In this document: in pieces, positions 27,191 through 36,722 of the stretch
Layout of the letters: every line of letters begins with the position of its first letter
Numbering within the stretch: the first letter of the stretch is position 1
Assembly: GCA_020636835.1 (NCBI GenBank)
Contig: JACJXC010000005.1
Location: 310,001 to 374,000, forward strand
DNA length: 64,000 nt
Source of the DNA: Bacteroidales bacterium
Lineage (GTDB): Bacteria > Bacteroidota > Bacteroidia > Bacteroidales > Tenuifilaceae
Direction: 5' to 3'
Position numbers and translations under genes: made by a program
The notes under the pieces: generated by a model
What the model saw: the letters and a program-made list of their open reading frames with translations, nothing else
The model's database searches: none
Told to the model about the DNA's origin: nothing

Positions 27191-27351
27191 GTCGAACTCT
27201 TTAAATAATCAACAAAATATCTATCGCAAACAATATAATAAAAAATGGGCAAAAAAGGAATAGCCCACAGACTCGCCTTAACCTTTATTAAGGAAACAAT
27301 AAGGGTTGTATAACCATTGTCAAATAAAAAGATACGCCTGATGGATTATTA
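27191..27351. other. intergenic region between the amidohydrolase-like and KamA-family genes
   Basis: AT-rich spacer with the likely promoter of the KamA-like gene; no exact TAnnTTTG box or RNA gene was recognised. Confidence 0.5.
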
Positions 27352-27384
27352 CAAAAAAAGGTTGTTGACAAAAAGCAACAACCT
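27352..27384 (-). terminator. terminator of the amidohydrolase-like gene
   Basis: AGGTTGTTG and CAACAACCT arms with an 8-base loop, followed on the minus strand by seven T residues. Confidence 0.85.
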
Positions 27385-27409
27385 GACTTCTATACGTTAT
27401 TGCGACAAA

Positions 27410-28747
27410 TTACTCCTCAAACGCTATTTTGGTGGGATTCCGTTTAAATAACTTTCCGCCTTTAATAACCCGTCGGGCGCTGGCAAAATTATGGTAATCG
27501 TCGAGGGGGTTTTGATCGTAGATAACCAAATCGGCCTTTTTACCAATTCCGATACTCCCGGACTGATTGTCGATTCCGAGTACTTGTGCAGCATTCAGTG
27601 TGGAGATTTTTATGATATCCGATGCCGGAATGCCCGCCTCGGCAAGCAGTAACTGCTCCGAAACATAGGTTAACCCTCCATTGGCACCATTGCTGGCAAC
27701 TCGAATCATTGCACCCAAGGTGTGAATGCGATTCACAAAACTAAGGAAGTGATTGAAGCTATAGGTAACTCGATGCCTTAACTCATTCGAAAGTTTTAAC
27801 TGATTAGCAGTATCTAACTTTAAATGGCTCATGTCAGTGTACTGAGCCATAGCAGTCAGTTTCGTTGATATTGAAAGGGACTTCCGACCAAGGGTATTTG
27901 CCAGGGTATCGAGCAGCGCAGGGTTATTCTCCACAATAAACTTGAAAGCCTCCAATGCGTAAATTTCCTCGGGTACATCAACGGTTCCGTAAACATTTCC
28001 GATCTGGGTACGCAGCACCTTTCTATCGCAATGCGATTCGAAGGTGTTGATAATCGGGCTATACAAGTACTCCACGTTAGCACTACCATTGTTATGGTTA
28101 AAAGACGCTATCGGCTTTACAAAAACATTCAGACCGTATTGCGAGGCCACCTGCATAGCATGCCGAGCAAAACTAGCATTCGCATCGCTACCGATATAGA
28201 TATTCCGAACCCCCATCGACTGCAAATCGCTCACCAGAACATCGATCCCCTTTTCCGACTGCTCTTTATCTGCAAGGGTATAGGCAACAATCAAATCCGC
28301 AAAATTTGGATTCGATTGCCAATTCACCATTTGACTTGCCCAGTTCAGATCCTTGGTCATATCAACAACTGTAGTAACACCGTAGGGCAAATAATTCTTT
28401 GAGCACTTACTTCGATAAAAATTAGTTAAAATTTTGGGGTGATTGTCAGCATTTTTATGGGTGCTATAAATGGATTTTTCGAAACTGATGTGGGTGTCGA
28501 TATTGCCCGGCGTAACCAATCGCCCATCGGCGTCCACAACTTTTTTGGTTCGAACCGGCTGGTTGGAGTTAATTATGCCAACAATAGAATCGCCAACAAT
28601 AAGGATGGTTTTACCTGTAGAAACAGTCCCCGTTTCAGTATCGAATATTGAGGCATTCTCAACAATCAAATCGTATCGGATTGGACGGTTGCACGAAAAA
28701 ATGGCAAGCATAATTGTGGATACTACCAACAGTCGGTGAAGTTTCAT
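27410..28747 (-). CDS. amidohydrolase-like lipoprotein lacking canonical metal ligands
   Basis: This 445-residue lipoprotein (lipobox AIFSC) has the amidohydrolase layout: an N-terminal composite beta domain (YDLIVENASIFDTETG), a barrel, and the C-terminal IGIGKKADLVIYDQNPLDD. The usual HxH after strand 1 reads D-T-H86-I-S88, so the second His is missing, and the late catalytic Asp is replaced in SNGANGG (Asn353). It may be inactive as a hydrolase or use another arrangement. A terminator follows directly. Confidence 0.8.
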   Translation of the reverse strand: MKLHRLLVVSTIMLAIFSCNRPIRYDLIVENASIFDTETGTVSTGKTILIVGDSIVGIINSNQPVRTKKVVDADGRLVTPGNIDTHISFEKSIYSTHKNADNHPKILTNFYRSKCSKNYLPYGVTTVVDMTKDLNWASQMVNWQSNPNFADLIVAYTLADKEQSEKGIDVLVSDLQSMGVRNIYIGSDANASFARHAMQVASQYGLNVFVKPIASFNHNNGSANVEYLYSPIINTFESHCDRKVLRTQIGNVYGTVDVPEEIYALEAFKFIVENNPALLDTLANTLGRKSLSISTKLTAMAQYTDMSHLKLDTANQLKLSNELRHRVTYSFNHFLSFVNRIHTLGAMIRVASNGANGGLTYVSEQLLLAEAGIPASDIIKISTLNAAQVLGIDNQSGSIGIGKKADLVIYDQNPLDDYHNFASARRVIKGGKLFKRNPTKIAFEE

Positions 28748-28819
28748 ATTGCCTATAATTTAGGGTTCGAAAAGTGGCATAAAGTTATAAAATCGCATCA
28801 ATATACGGGCGTATAGAAT

Positions 28820-28852
28820 AAAAAAAGGCTGTAGCGAATACCTACAGCCCTT
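28820..28852 (-). terminator. terminator of the M3 peptidase gene
   Basis: GGCTGTAG and CTACAGCC arms with a 7-base loop are followed on the minus strand by a T-run. Confidence 0.87.
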
Positions 28853-28871
28853 TCATACTAAAGGTTATGAA

Positions 28872-30977
28872 TTAATTCAACCCTCTTTTCTTCAGTAATG
28901 GCTCAATGGATGGTTCTTTACCACGAAACTTATTGTACTGAACCATACCCTCATCATCGCCCCCTTCGGTAAGAATGAACTTACGGAACTTGGCGGCCAC
29001 CTCGGGATTATACAAATTCCCGGTTTCCTTAAATGCGTAGAATGCATCGGTATCGAGCACTGCAGCCCAAAGGTAAACGTAGTACCCGGCAGCATAACCG
29101 CCAATAATATGGTTAAAGTAGGCGGTACGGTAGCGTGGGTAAATTTCGTCCATCAATTTGAGTCTCTGCATCGAACTCTTCTCAAATTCCAACACATCAA
29201 CCTGTTTGGCCTCGTTAAAGCTGTGCCAATCGAGATCGAGTATCGAAGCGGCAATGTACTCAACGGTTTCGAACGCCTGGTTAAAAGCCATGCTGTTCTG
29301 CAGGCGTTTAATCAAATCGTCGGGCATGGGTTCGCCTGTTTTGTAGTGCTTGGCATAAACCTTTAGCACTTCGGGCTCGCCAGCCCAGTTTTCCATAACC
29401 TGCGAGGGAAGTTCAACCATATCGCGCGCAAGGCTGCCGGCAATTCTGTCGTATTCACCATCGGTAAACAGGCCGTGTAGGGCATGTCCAAATTCGTGGA
29501 AAAGAGTGGTAACCTCGTCCCACGAAAGCATTGCGGGAGCATCGGCGGTTGGACGGGTAAAGTTGGTAACAATATTAACAATAGGTTCAATCTTTTTCCC
29601 GTTCTCGTAGGTTTGTTGGCGGAAACGGCCACACCAAGCACCCACTTTCTTACTGTCCCTGGGATGGTAATCGAGGTAAAGCAACCCTACATGCTTGCCA
29701 TCGGCTTCCTTCACCTCAAATACCTCCACATCGGAGTGGTAAATGGGTAGATCGGTACGCTTTGTGAACGAGAGGCCGTAGAGCTGAGATGCCACATGGA
29801 ACATACCATTACGGGCATTCTCGAGGGTAAGGTAAGGCTTAAGCTCCGACTCGTCGAGGTTATACTTCTCCTTTTTCAACTTCTCGGCGTAGTACCACCA
29901 GTCCCAGGCAGCCAACTTGAATTTGCCACCTTCGCGGTCGATAATTTTCTGCATCTCATCGCGATCGCGTTTTGCAGCAACCAAAGCCGGCTCCATCACT
30001 TTGTTAAGGAAATCGTAAACCGCCTCGGGGGTTTTAGCCATATTGTTACTGATGATATACTCGGCATAATTCTTATAACCTAATAGCTTTGCACGCTCGG
30101 CACGAAGGTTCGCAATTTCGAGAATGGTAGCTTTATTGTCGAACTCGTTATTGTTGTTACAACGCATAACGTAGCCCATGTAAAGTTTCGCCCTAAGTTC
30201 GCGGTTCTGAGCATATTGCAGAAACGGCAATAAGCTTGGTTTTTGCAGAGTGAAAACCCATTTCCCGTCTAATCCAAATTGCTTAGCATCGTTAGCCGCA
30301 GCATCAATAATACCTTTAGATAAACCGGCCAAATCGGCCTCTTTATCGATAACCAGTTTAAAATTTTTATTGGTTTCGGCGAGCAAATTCTCTCCAAACT
30401 TCAAGCCCAGTTTGGAAAGTTTCTGGTTTATTTCGCGAAGTTTAGCCTTATCGGTATCGTTTAAATCGGCACCGTTGCGCACAAAATCGTTGTAATACTT
30501 CTCCACGGTACGTTTCTGAAGATTGCTAAGCCCAGCCTCATCCCTACCGAGATAAACGGCCTTAATGCGCTGGAAAAGTTTATCGTTCAAACTGATATTA
30601 TCGCGATGCGCAGTGGTTAAGGGCGAAATTTCGCGAGCAATAGCCTGTAATTCGGGCGAGGTATTGGCACTGTTAAGACTATAAAAAACGCTCGAAACCT
30701 TTGACAATAAGTTACCCGACTTGTCGAGTGCAAGAACCGTGTTCTCGAAAGTGGGCGCTTCGGAATTGTTAACAATAGCCTCAATTTCGGAGGCCTGCTC
30801 CTCTATTCCCTGCTTAAATGCAGGCACATAGTGTTCGTTCTGAATTAAATCGAAAGGAGGAACCTTAAACGGTGTGGTATACTCGCTGAGGAATGGATTT
30901 GAATCGTTTGGCTTCTGCGAGTTAGTACATCCTGCCATAAGCATAGCTGCAAACATTAGTAAGCTTAATCGTTTCAT
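28872..30977 (-). CDS. dcp: M3 family peptidyl-dipeptidase (Dcp-like) lipoprotein
   Basis: This 701-residue zinc peptidase has a lipoprotein signal (MLMAGC), an all-helical N-terminal half and the M3 motif FHEFGHALH in the last third. Dcp removes C-terminal dipeptides. The lipobox predicts a membrane-anchored protein in the periplasm, unlike the cytoplasmic E. coli enzyme. A hairpin terminator follows. Confidence 0.92.
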   Translation of the reverse strand: MKRLSLLMFAAMLMAGCTNSQKPNDSNPFLSEYTTPFKVPPFDLIQNEHYVPAFKQGIEEQASEIEAIVNNSEAPTFENTVLALDKSGNLLSKVSSVFYSLNSANTSPELQAIAREISPLTTAHRDNISLNDKLFQRIKAVYLGRDEAGLSNLQKRTVEKYYNDFVRNGADLNDTDKAKLREINQKLSKLGLKFGENLLAETNKNFKLVIDKEADLAGLSKGIIDAAANDAKQFGLDGKWVFTLQKPSLLPFLQYAQNRELRAKLYMGYVMRCNNNNEFDNKATILEIANLRAERAKLLGYKNYAEYIISNNMAKTPEAVYDFLNKVMEPALVAAKRDRDEMQKIIDREGGKFKLAAWDWWYYAEKLKKEKYNLDESELKPYLTLENARNGMFHVASQLYGLSFTKRTDLPIYHSDVEVFEVKEADGKHVGLLYLDYHPRDSKKVGAWCGRFRQQTYENGKKIEPIVNIVTNFTRPTADAPAMLSWDEVTTLFHEFGHALHGLFTDGEYDRIAGSLARDMVELPSQVMENWAGEPEVLKVYAKHYKTGEPMPDDLIKRLQNSMAFNQAFETVEYIAASILDLDWHSFNEAKQVDVLEFEKSSMQRLKLMDEIYPRYRTAYFNHIIGGYAAGYYVYLWAAVLDTDAFYAFKETGNLYNPEVAAKFRKFILTEGGDDEGMVQYNKFRGKEPSIEPLLKKRGLN

Positions 30978-31084
30978 AGTTTTTGAAATAGGTTAATGGA
31001 TTCTAAAACAACATCTATTTTTGATGCAATTTAACATATTAGGTTTAATATACGAATCCGCAAAATACTGAAGTTAAATATAGT

Positions 31085-31696
31085 TTACTTTTTGAGATAG
31101 TCGCCGAATACCCTCTCGAGTTTTTCAATTTTGGGAACAATAACCATTCGGCAGTAGGGCTGATTCCTATTATTGGCGTAATAATCCTGATGGTAATTTT
31201 CCGCCTTAAAGAAAACTACGTAGGGTTCAATTTCTGTAACTATTGGGCTACTCCAAATCCCCGCATCATTTAACTTTTTTTTTATTTCTTCGGCGGTTGC
31301 TTTTTGTGAATGGGAATGGTAGAATATCACGGAACGGTACTGAGTGCCAATATCGGCCCCCTGTCGGTTTGGCGTTGTGGGGTCGTGGGTTTTAAAGTAA
31401 ACCTCCAGAATTTTTGAGAATGATATTTTTGAGGGATCAAATGTTATCTGAACAACCTCGGCATGTCCGGTATTACCATCGCATACCTCGCGGTAGGAGG
31501 GATTCTTCACCGTACCACCCGAATAGCCCGACTCCACTTTTATCACCCCTTCGAGCCGGTTAAAAATGGCCTCAACACACCAGAAACATCCGGCTCCCAG
31601 CGTGGCAACTTCAACATGTTTTCCCATCATACTGTTACTATTTTGAGGAGGTACAAACACCCCAAGTATAAATATAAAAAGAGAGAATAAAAGCAT
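31085..31696 (-). CDS. msrA: Peptide-methionine (S)-S-oxide reductase MsrA, probably exported
   Basis: The active-site motif GAGCFWCVEAIF holds the catalytic Cys, followed by SGYSGG, GNTGHAEVV and YHQDYY. The start is taken as ATG 31696 because the longer frame begins with TTG. It adds a hydrophobic segment (MLLFSLFIFILGVFV), so this MsrA is probably exported or membrane-tethered and repairs oxidised envelope proteins. If translation began at MMGKHVEV the protein would be cytoplasmic. Confidence 0.9.
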   Translation of the reverse strand: MLLFSLFIFILGVFVPPQNSNSMMGKHVEVATLGAGCFWCVEAIFNRLEGVIKVESGYSGGTVKNPSYREVCDGNTGHAEVVQITFDPSKISFSKILEVYFKTHDPTTPNRQGADIGTQYRSVIFYHSHSQKATAEEIKKKLNDAGIWSSPIVTEIEPYVVFFKAENYHQDYYANNRNQPYCRMVIVPKIEKLERVFGDYLKK

Positions 31697-31804
31697 CAGC
31701 CTACAGTTTACGCATTTTGTAGAACAACAGTTCGTACCCAAATATGTTCACACTCTGCAATAAACAATTGTGGATAACAACGGGAAGCTCATCTATGAAA
31801 AAAC

Positions 31805-32360
31805 TAAACCACTATGGATTGAAAATCCATAGGTTTTTAAAGCAGTAAAGAATGAAATTCTTTAACCTTATTCTAGTATCCAGTTACCCGTTTCACTATT
31901 GGGTTTATCCCTATGGTGCTCTAGGTACTCTTGAACCATTTCTTCCGTTATGTTACCAGTACTCCACACTCCGTAACCAACTGCCCAGAAGTGTCGCCCC
32001 CAATACTTCTTTCCCAAGGCAGGGAACTCCTGCTGGAGAATCCGAGATGTACGCCCCTTCAACTTCTTCACTAGGACACTTATGCTCAACGATGGAGGGT
32101 ACTCTACATGGATGTGTACATGGTCTTTACTTACTACGCCCTTCAGTATTTGGACATTTTCCGTGTTACATATCTGCACTACCAAATCCCGACAGCGAAT
32201 CTGAATATCTCCTGTCAAAACATGATAACGGTACTTCGTCACCCACACAATGTGTGCGCTCATTCGACTTACGGAATGCGACCCTGTCCTGTATGATTCC
32301 ATTCTGTAAATCTATGAAATTTATAGAAACTAAAGTACCTGCAATGAAATTGCAGGGTTT
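31805..32360 (-). mobile_element. IS200/IS605-type element (tnpA only)
   Basis: A complete Y1 transposase gene is flanked by hairpins with the same GAA loop: CTATGGATT/AATCCATAG (31812-31832), AAAGAAT/ATTCTTT (31848-31864) and CCTGCAAT/ATTGCAGG (32338-32356). Such subterminal hairpins are the recognition sites of IS200-type transposases, which make no target duplication. No tnpB is present. The exact ends cannot be fixed from sequence alone. It lies between msrA and a TetR gene. Confidence 0.75.
31868..32302 (-). CDS. tnpA: IS200-family transposase TnpA (Y1, HUH)
   Basis: This 144-residue Y1-HUH transposase has HVHIHVEYP (metal-binding HUH), VWVTKYRYHVLTG near the start, and VQEYLEHH with the nucleophilic Tyr. 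It moves single-stranded DNA without a DDE mechanism. Length and motifs indicate an intact enzyme. Confidence 0.93.
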   Translation of the reverse strand: MESYRTGSHSVSRMSAHIVWVTKYRYHVLTGDIQIRCRDLVVQICNTENVQILKGVVSKDHVHIHVEYPPSLSISVLVKKLKGRTSRILQQEFPALGKKYWGRHFWAVGYGVWSTGNITEEMVQEYLEHHRDKPNSETGNWILE

Positions 32361-32459
32361 TAACCAATTTTTAAGATAATAAAATTACAAAACGATGTTT
32401 TACATGCAGCTTTGTGAATATTTCGCTTTTAAACGCATGTTTATTCTCAACCCGTTTTT

Positions 32460-32467
32460 TATCTTTG
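32460..32467 (+). promoter_or_regulatory. -7 box TATCTTTG of the TetR gene
   Basis: An exact TAnnTTTG box 13 bases before ATG 32481; no TTG is seen at -33. Confidence 0.5.
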
Positions 32468-32480
32468 AAAAAAAAACACA

Positions 32481-33092
32481 ATGGACTCCAAACAAGCGAA
32501 TAATTCCCGTTTAAAACTGATGGAAACAGCTCGCGAACTATTCATCGCCAAAGGAGTAGATAGAGTTGGGGTACGCGAAATTGCCACAAATGCCGGGGTT
32601 AACCTTTCGCTAATGAATTACTACTTCCAGAGCAAGGAGAACCTACTGGAACAAATTTTCGAGGATTCTATCAAGAATTACGGGCAAACCCTTAGGCAGA
32701 TTCTAAATTCACACAAATCCATCGACCAAAAGGTTAAGGAGTATGTATATGCATACATCGATATGCTTAGCAAAGATCCACTGATTGTACCTTTCGTACT
32801 ATCCATAATACACCGAAATGCAGAACAGGCACCACGCCTAAAATCGGTTCAAACCCTTTACAGCACTGATGCTTTTGCAAAACAGTTAAAGCAAGAAGCC
32901 GAAAAAGGGAATATCAAACCCGTTGACCCGGAGCAGTTCTACATAAGCATGATCTCGCTAATACTATTCCCCTTCGCCATTAAGCCACTCGTTCAGTACC
33001 GACTGGGATTGAACGATGAAGAAATAGCATTATCGCTACAATCGAGAAAAGATCATATTTACAACATGCTCATGGCAAGTATAAAAGCCTAA
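32481..33092 (+). CDS. TetR/AcrR family transcriptional regulator
   Basis: This 203-residue protein has an N-terminal helix-turn-helix (RLKLMETARELFIAKGVDRV ... LMNYYFQSKENLLEQIF) and a helical ligand-binding C-terminal part with no recognisable specificity. No efflux or other target gene is adjacent, so its regulon is unknown; autoregulation is typical of the family. Confidence 0.9.
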   Translation: MDSKQANNSRLKLMETARELFIAKGVDRVGVREIATNAGVNLSLMNYYFQSKENLLEQIFEDSIKNYGQTLRQILNSHKSIDQKVKEYVYAYIDMLSKDPLIVPFVLSIIHRNAEQAPRLKSVQTLYSTDAFAKQLKQEAEKGNIKPVDPEQFYISMISLILFPFAIKPLVQYRLGLNDEEIALSLQSRKDHIYNMLMASIKA

Positions 33093-33122
33093 TCAACAAC
33101 CAATTGCCCCGCGCTGGAATCT

Positions 33123-33413
33123 CTATCGGAAATCGATGTCGCGGACAACAGCCTGTCCGAAGTAATTATTTATTGTATCGATTAAATTTTTCTTTTTCAT
33201 CATCAACTCGTAGCGCAGGGTTGCCGACTTAAAGCAAATGGTAAGGCGCCCCTCTTTAAAGCGTAAGTCGGTGGTGTACTTTGCGGTTTCGGAGCCAATA
33301 ATTTTATCCCACTCGTTAATCAGCGTGGTTTCGTTAATCTTATCCTCCCACTTCATCGAAGCGATAAAGGCTTTTATGGCATCGCCCAGCGATTTTGTAT
33401 TGTGATTGTTCAT
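33123..33413 (-). CDS. DciA-like protein (DUF721)
   Basis: This 96-residue protein has KSLGDAIKAFIASMKWEDKI and INEWDKIIGSETAKYTTDLRF, the DUF721 pattern. DciA helps load the replicative helicase in bacteria lacking DnaC. The gene begins 13 bases after recF on the same strand, a conserved pairing in Bacteroidota. Function comes from family and context. Confidence 0.85.
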   Translation of the reverse strand: MNNHNTKSLGDAIKAFIASMKWEDKINETTLINEWDKIIGSETAKYTTDLRFKEGRLTICFKSATLRYELMMKKKNLIDTINNYFGQAVVRDIDFR

Positions 33414-33426
33414 CTCTCAACGATTA

Positions 33427-34530
33427 TTAATCCATCTGTAAGTACACCTGCCCCTGCTCCACCCTAAACAAGCGATGCTCGGAGCCAATGCTGAACAGCA
33501 ACTCATCGATACGGTTTTTATTGGTGTCGGTAATAAAAATTTGTCCAAACCCTTCGGCAACAAGCCGAACCAATTGCTCAACCCGCTTAAAATCCAACTT
33601 ATCAAAAATATCGTCGAGCAAAAGGATGGGTTTGATCTCCGAAACGCGGGCCAGAAAATCGAACTGGGCCAGTTTGAGCGCAATCAGGTAGGTTTTCTGC
33701 TGACCCTGCGACCCCTCGCGCCGAATAGGGTAGCCATCGAGGCTAAGAATAATATCGTCGCGATGAATGCCCACGGAGGTGAACTGCAAAGCACGATCCT
33801 TATCCAAATTGGCGCGGAGCAAATCCTGCAAATCGGCTCCATTGAGCTGCGAGCGGTAAGTCATGGAAACCCGCTCGGCACCGCCAGAAACCTTGGCGTA
33901 GTACTCTTGGAAAATAGGTATAAGCTGATCGATAAATTCGTGCCGTTTTGCGTGAATTATGCGCCCGCACTGCACCAGCTGCTCATCAATCGCCTCCAGT
34001 ATGTCGTAGCCAAACGCCCCGCCCCTCGAATTCTTCAGGTAGCTATTCCGCTGGGCTAAAGCCCGATTATACCGCATAACCTCGTCGATATAGAACTTAT
34101 CGAACTGCGAGATAACGCTATTCATATACTTGCGGCGCTCATCGCCCGACTCCTCAATCAGCGCCGAATCGGATGGTGATACCATCACAAGCGGGATTAA
34201 TCCGATATGATCGGCCAAGCGTTCATAGGCCTTTCCGTTTCTACGGAATGTTTTGCCCTCGGTCTGTTTAAATCCACAGTAAATGCTCTCGTCGGTCTGC
34301 CTTCGGCTGTAATTACCCTGCAACATAAAAAAACTCTCGCCATGATTTACAGCCTGATTATCGGAGGTGTTAAATGCGCTCTTACACATGGAAAGGTAGT
34401 ATACGGCATCGAGCAGATTGGTTTTCCCCTCGCCATTATCGCCCACAAAACAGTTAATGGTAGGGTTAAACTCCAGTTCGAGCTGCTTAAACGACTTAAA
34501 ATTGAGCACTGTAAGACTTTTAAGATACAT
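33427..34530 (-). CDS. recF: DNA replication and repair protein RecF
   Basis: This 367-residue SMC-like ATPase has the Walker A motif GDNGEGKTN near residue 30, the signature REGSQGQQKTY, and the Walker B motif PILLLDDIFDKLD. RecF loads RecA at single-strand gaps through RecOR. Length is normal. It is co-transcribed with the DciA-like gene. Confidence 0.96.
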   Translation of the reverse strand: MYLKSLTVLNFKSFKQLELEFNPTINCFVGDNGEGKTNLLDAVYYLSMCKSAFNTSDNQAVNHGESFFMLQGNYSRRQTDESIYCGFKQTEGKTFRRNGKAYERLADHIGLIPLVMVSPSDSALIEESGDERRKYMNSVISQFDKFYIDEVMRYNRALAQRNSYLKNSRGGAFGYDILEAIDEQLVQCGRIIHAKRHEFIDQLIPIFQEYYAKVSGGAERVSMTYRSQLNGADLQDLLRANLDKDRALQFTSVGIHRDDIILSLDGYPIRREGSQGQQKTYLIALKLAQFDFLARVSEIKPILLLDDIFDKLDFKRVEQLVRLVAEGFGQIFITDTNKNRIDELLFSIGSEHRLFRVEQGQVYLQMD

Positions 34531-34662
34531 GGGCTGATACCAAATTTTGTCAGTTCATTTTATGCATACATCTACCGCAAAGGTAATTTTTTAGGGGAGA
34601 ATTCACTAATGATAGATTAAGCAGAAACAGCAATCGGGTCAGGATCACCTTACCCAACTCTA

Positions 34663-34690
34663 CAAAAAAAGGGGCAAATTGCCCCCAAAA
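34663..34690 (-). terminator. terminator of the carboxytransferase subunit gene
   Basis: GGGGCAA and TTGCCCC arms form a compact hairpin, followed on the minus strand by a seven-T run. Confidence 0.87.
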
Positions 34691-34710
34691 ACCTGAAGTT
34701 AAATATAAAT

Positions 34711-36408
34711 CTAGCAAAAATAGTTCTCCAATCCATCGAGCAGGCGTTGTAGTTTTTCCTGTTCGGTCATCGAATCGTACTTACGTTTCTCCACTAGGAT
34801 GGCCTGACGTTCTTCCTCAATACGTTTTTGGCGATTGGCCTCGTGCATTGCCACCACTTTATCCTTAAGGTACTTTTCGGCAACAGTAGGGAAAAGTTCG
34901 AGTAGAAGTTCCTCCTTCTCGGTTTCGGCCAATTTCACATTATCGCCATACTCGGGGAATAACGGGTTGGGCTGTTTCTTATAGTTCGCAGTGTTGTAAG
35001 GGGTTTCATCCTTAACACCGGCAATCTTCATTCTAAACTCAGGATCTACAGGCTGTGGCGTTTTTCCATAAATGCCCTTCACCAGGTTCACATACTGAAT
35101 CGATTTATTGGTGTAAAACGGAACGCCTTTACTTTCATCAATAGCGCAGTTAACGGCCTGTGCGCCCACAATCTGGCTGGTTGGGGTAACCAATGGAGGA
35201 CACCCGGCATCCAAACGTACCGAGGGAATAATCTCCAACACGCGGGGCAACAATTGCTCCAACTTAAGCTGCTTAAGCTGGGCTAGCATGTTGGTGTACA
35301 TACCACCGGGTATTTCGGCATGCTTCACATTCTCGTCGGGTGCAGGGAAGTTGAAATACTTCTCAAGCTCTTGACAACTCTCAACCAACGCCTTATATTT
35401 CCCTGCCTGGGCAAAAAGAATTGCCTTCTCGAACAGGTTGTCGATACGGGCTGGAAGGTTTTGGTTAATAATACTAAACTCGGCAGGCAGTGGGTATGTA
35501 TCAACCCCTTTAAGTTCTGCTCTAATTTGCTTTAACTCAACATTGATAGAGTTAACCGCATTTAAGTTGATACCAGTTTCGATTCCCAGCTTATCGCAGA
35601 AAATCTGGATTAGTTCAAACGCTGGGGCAGCAGGACCGCCTGCAAAATTCCAAATGGCAGTATCAACAATATCAACTCCGTTCACAATGGCCACAAGGGT
35701 TGAGGCCAAACCGTAACCCGGCGTACAATGCGTATGAAAATCGATAGGCACCTTAACCTCTCGCTTCAGCGAGGAAATAATTTTTGCGGAAGCCTGGGGG
35801 GTAACCAATCCGGCCATATCCTTCAGAGTAATCATATCGGCCCCCATAGCCTCAAGCTCCTTAGCCTTGGCGATATAGTACTTCTCGGTAAAAATTTTCT
35901 TGGGCAGCGGTTTTCCTCCAAACTGAGCCTTAATACGCTCCTTAGCGGAAAATTTGGGATCAACGGTGTAGCAAACAGTACAGTCGGCCATGCCACCATT
36001 CTCCTTAACGTACTTAACAGTGCTGCGAATATTATCGGTATCGTTCAACGCATCAAAAATACGCATTATGGAGATACCCGATTTCACAGCATTCTTATTA
36101 AAACCCTCGATAACCTCCTCGGGATAGGGATTGTAACCAAACAGATTCCGCCCACGCGAAAGCGCAGTAAGCTTTGAACTATCCCCTATTGCAGCTTTAA
36201 TACTCTCCAGCCTATGCCAGGGATCCTCGTTCAAGTAACGCATCACCGAATCGGGCACTGCACCACCCCAAACCTCCATAGCATAAAATCCAGCCTCCTT
36301 AAAGAGTGGCAATACCCGTTCAACCTGCTGTTGGGTCATTCGGGTTGCAAACAACGATTGCTGCCCATCGCGAAGGGTTACGTCTCTGATAAGTAATTTT
36401 CTTTTCAC
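34711..36408 (-). CDS. carboxytransferase subunit (oxaloacetate decarboxylase alpha / pyruvate carboxylase B type)
   Basis: This 565-residue protein begins LLIRDVTLRDGQQS and has LKDMAGLVTP (metal-bound lysine), FHTHCTPGYG (metal ligands) and a helical post-barrel domain. The family transfers CO2 between biotin and oxaloacetate/pyruvate. There is no C-terminal MKM biotin site, so like the transcarboxylase 5S subunit it needs a separate biotin carrier protein, not seen nearby. The start is GTG 36408; no ATG lies close by. The exact complex cannot be decided from sequence alone. Confidence 0.85.
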   Translation of the reverse strand: MKRKLLIRDVTLRDGQQSLFATRMTQQQVERVLPLFKEAGFYAMEVWGGAVPDSVMRYLNEDPWHRLESIKAAIGDSSKLTALSRGRNLFGYNPYPEEVIEGFNKNAVKSGISIMRIFDALNDTDNIRSTVKYVKENGGMADCTVCYTVDPKFSAKERIKAQFGGKPLPKKIFTEKYYIAKAKELEAMGADMITLKDMAGLVTPQASAKIISSLKREVKVPIDFHTHCTPGYGLASTLVAIVNGVDIVDTAIWNFAGGPAAPAFELIQIFCDKLGIETGINLNAVNSINVELKQIRAELKGVDTYPLPAEFSIINQNLPARIDNLFEKAILFAQAGKYKALVESCQELEKYFNFPAPDENVKHAEIPGGMYTNMLAQLKQLKLEQLLPRVLEIIPSVRLDAGCPPLVTPTSQIVGAQAVNCAIDESKGVPFYTNKSIQYVNLVKGIYGKTPQPVDPEFRMKIAGVKDETPYNTANYKKQPNPLFPEYGDNVKLAETEKEELLLELFPTVAEKYLKDKVVAMHEANRQKRIEEERQAILVEKRKYDSMTEQEKLQRLLDGLENYFC

Positions 36409-36722
36409 TTGGATACAATTAATGTGATACCTGACGATATAACAACTAGGGAAATGAATTGTTATAAATGTATTATGTAAAATAATACGGCGAAATAAAC
36501 AATAAGTTTTAAAAAATAATTCGTAAAAAATAGGCTGTACAACATAAAATGCAATTTTATTCGCATTTTGGATCGAGAAAGTAGAAATTAAAAAGCCAGT
36601 GAAAGCTGGGTATAAAATAGATTCAAAACCAAAATAATTATTGAAACAAGGGGCCTGTAAAAGTAAAAAATCGAAAGCCCCATCAACAGGTCGGAATCCT
36701 GTAATAATCGGGAAAAAAATTG
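36409..36722. other. AT-rich intergenic region, 314 bp
   Basis: Between the carboxytransferase gene and tRNA-Thr. It presumably holds the promoter of the former; no exact TAnnTTTG match was found on the minus strand. Beyond the tRNA-Thr 3' end (minus strand) there is a T-run and a GGGGC/GCCCC pair with a large loop near 36650-36685 that may end the tRNA transcript. No open frame or RNA gene was recognised. Confidence 0.55.

Noticed and set aside
31852..32379. 175-codon plus-strand frame across the IS200 element
   Set aside because: It is antisense to the well-supported tnpA and has no recognisable domain; a shadow frame.
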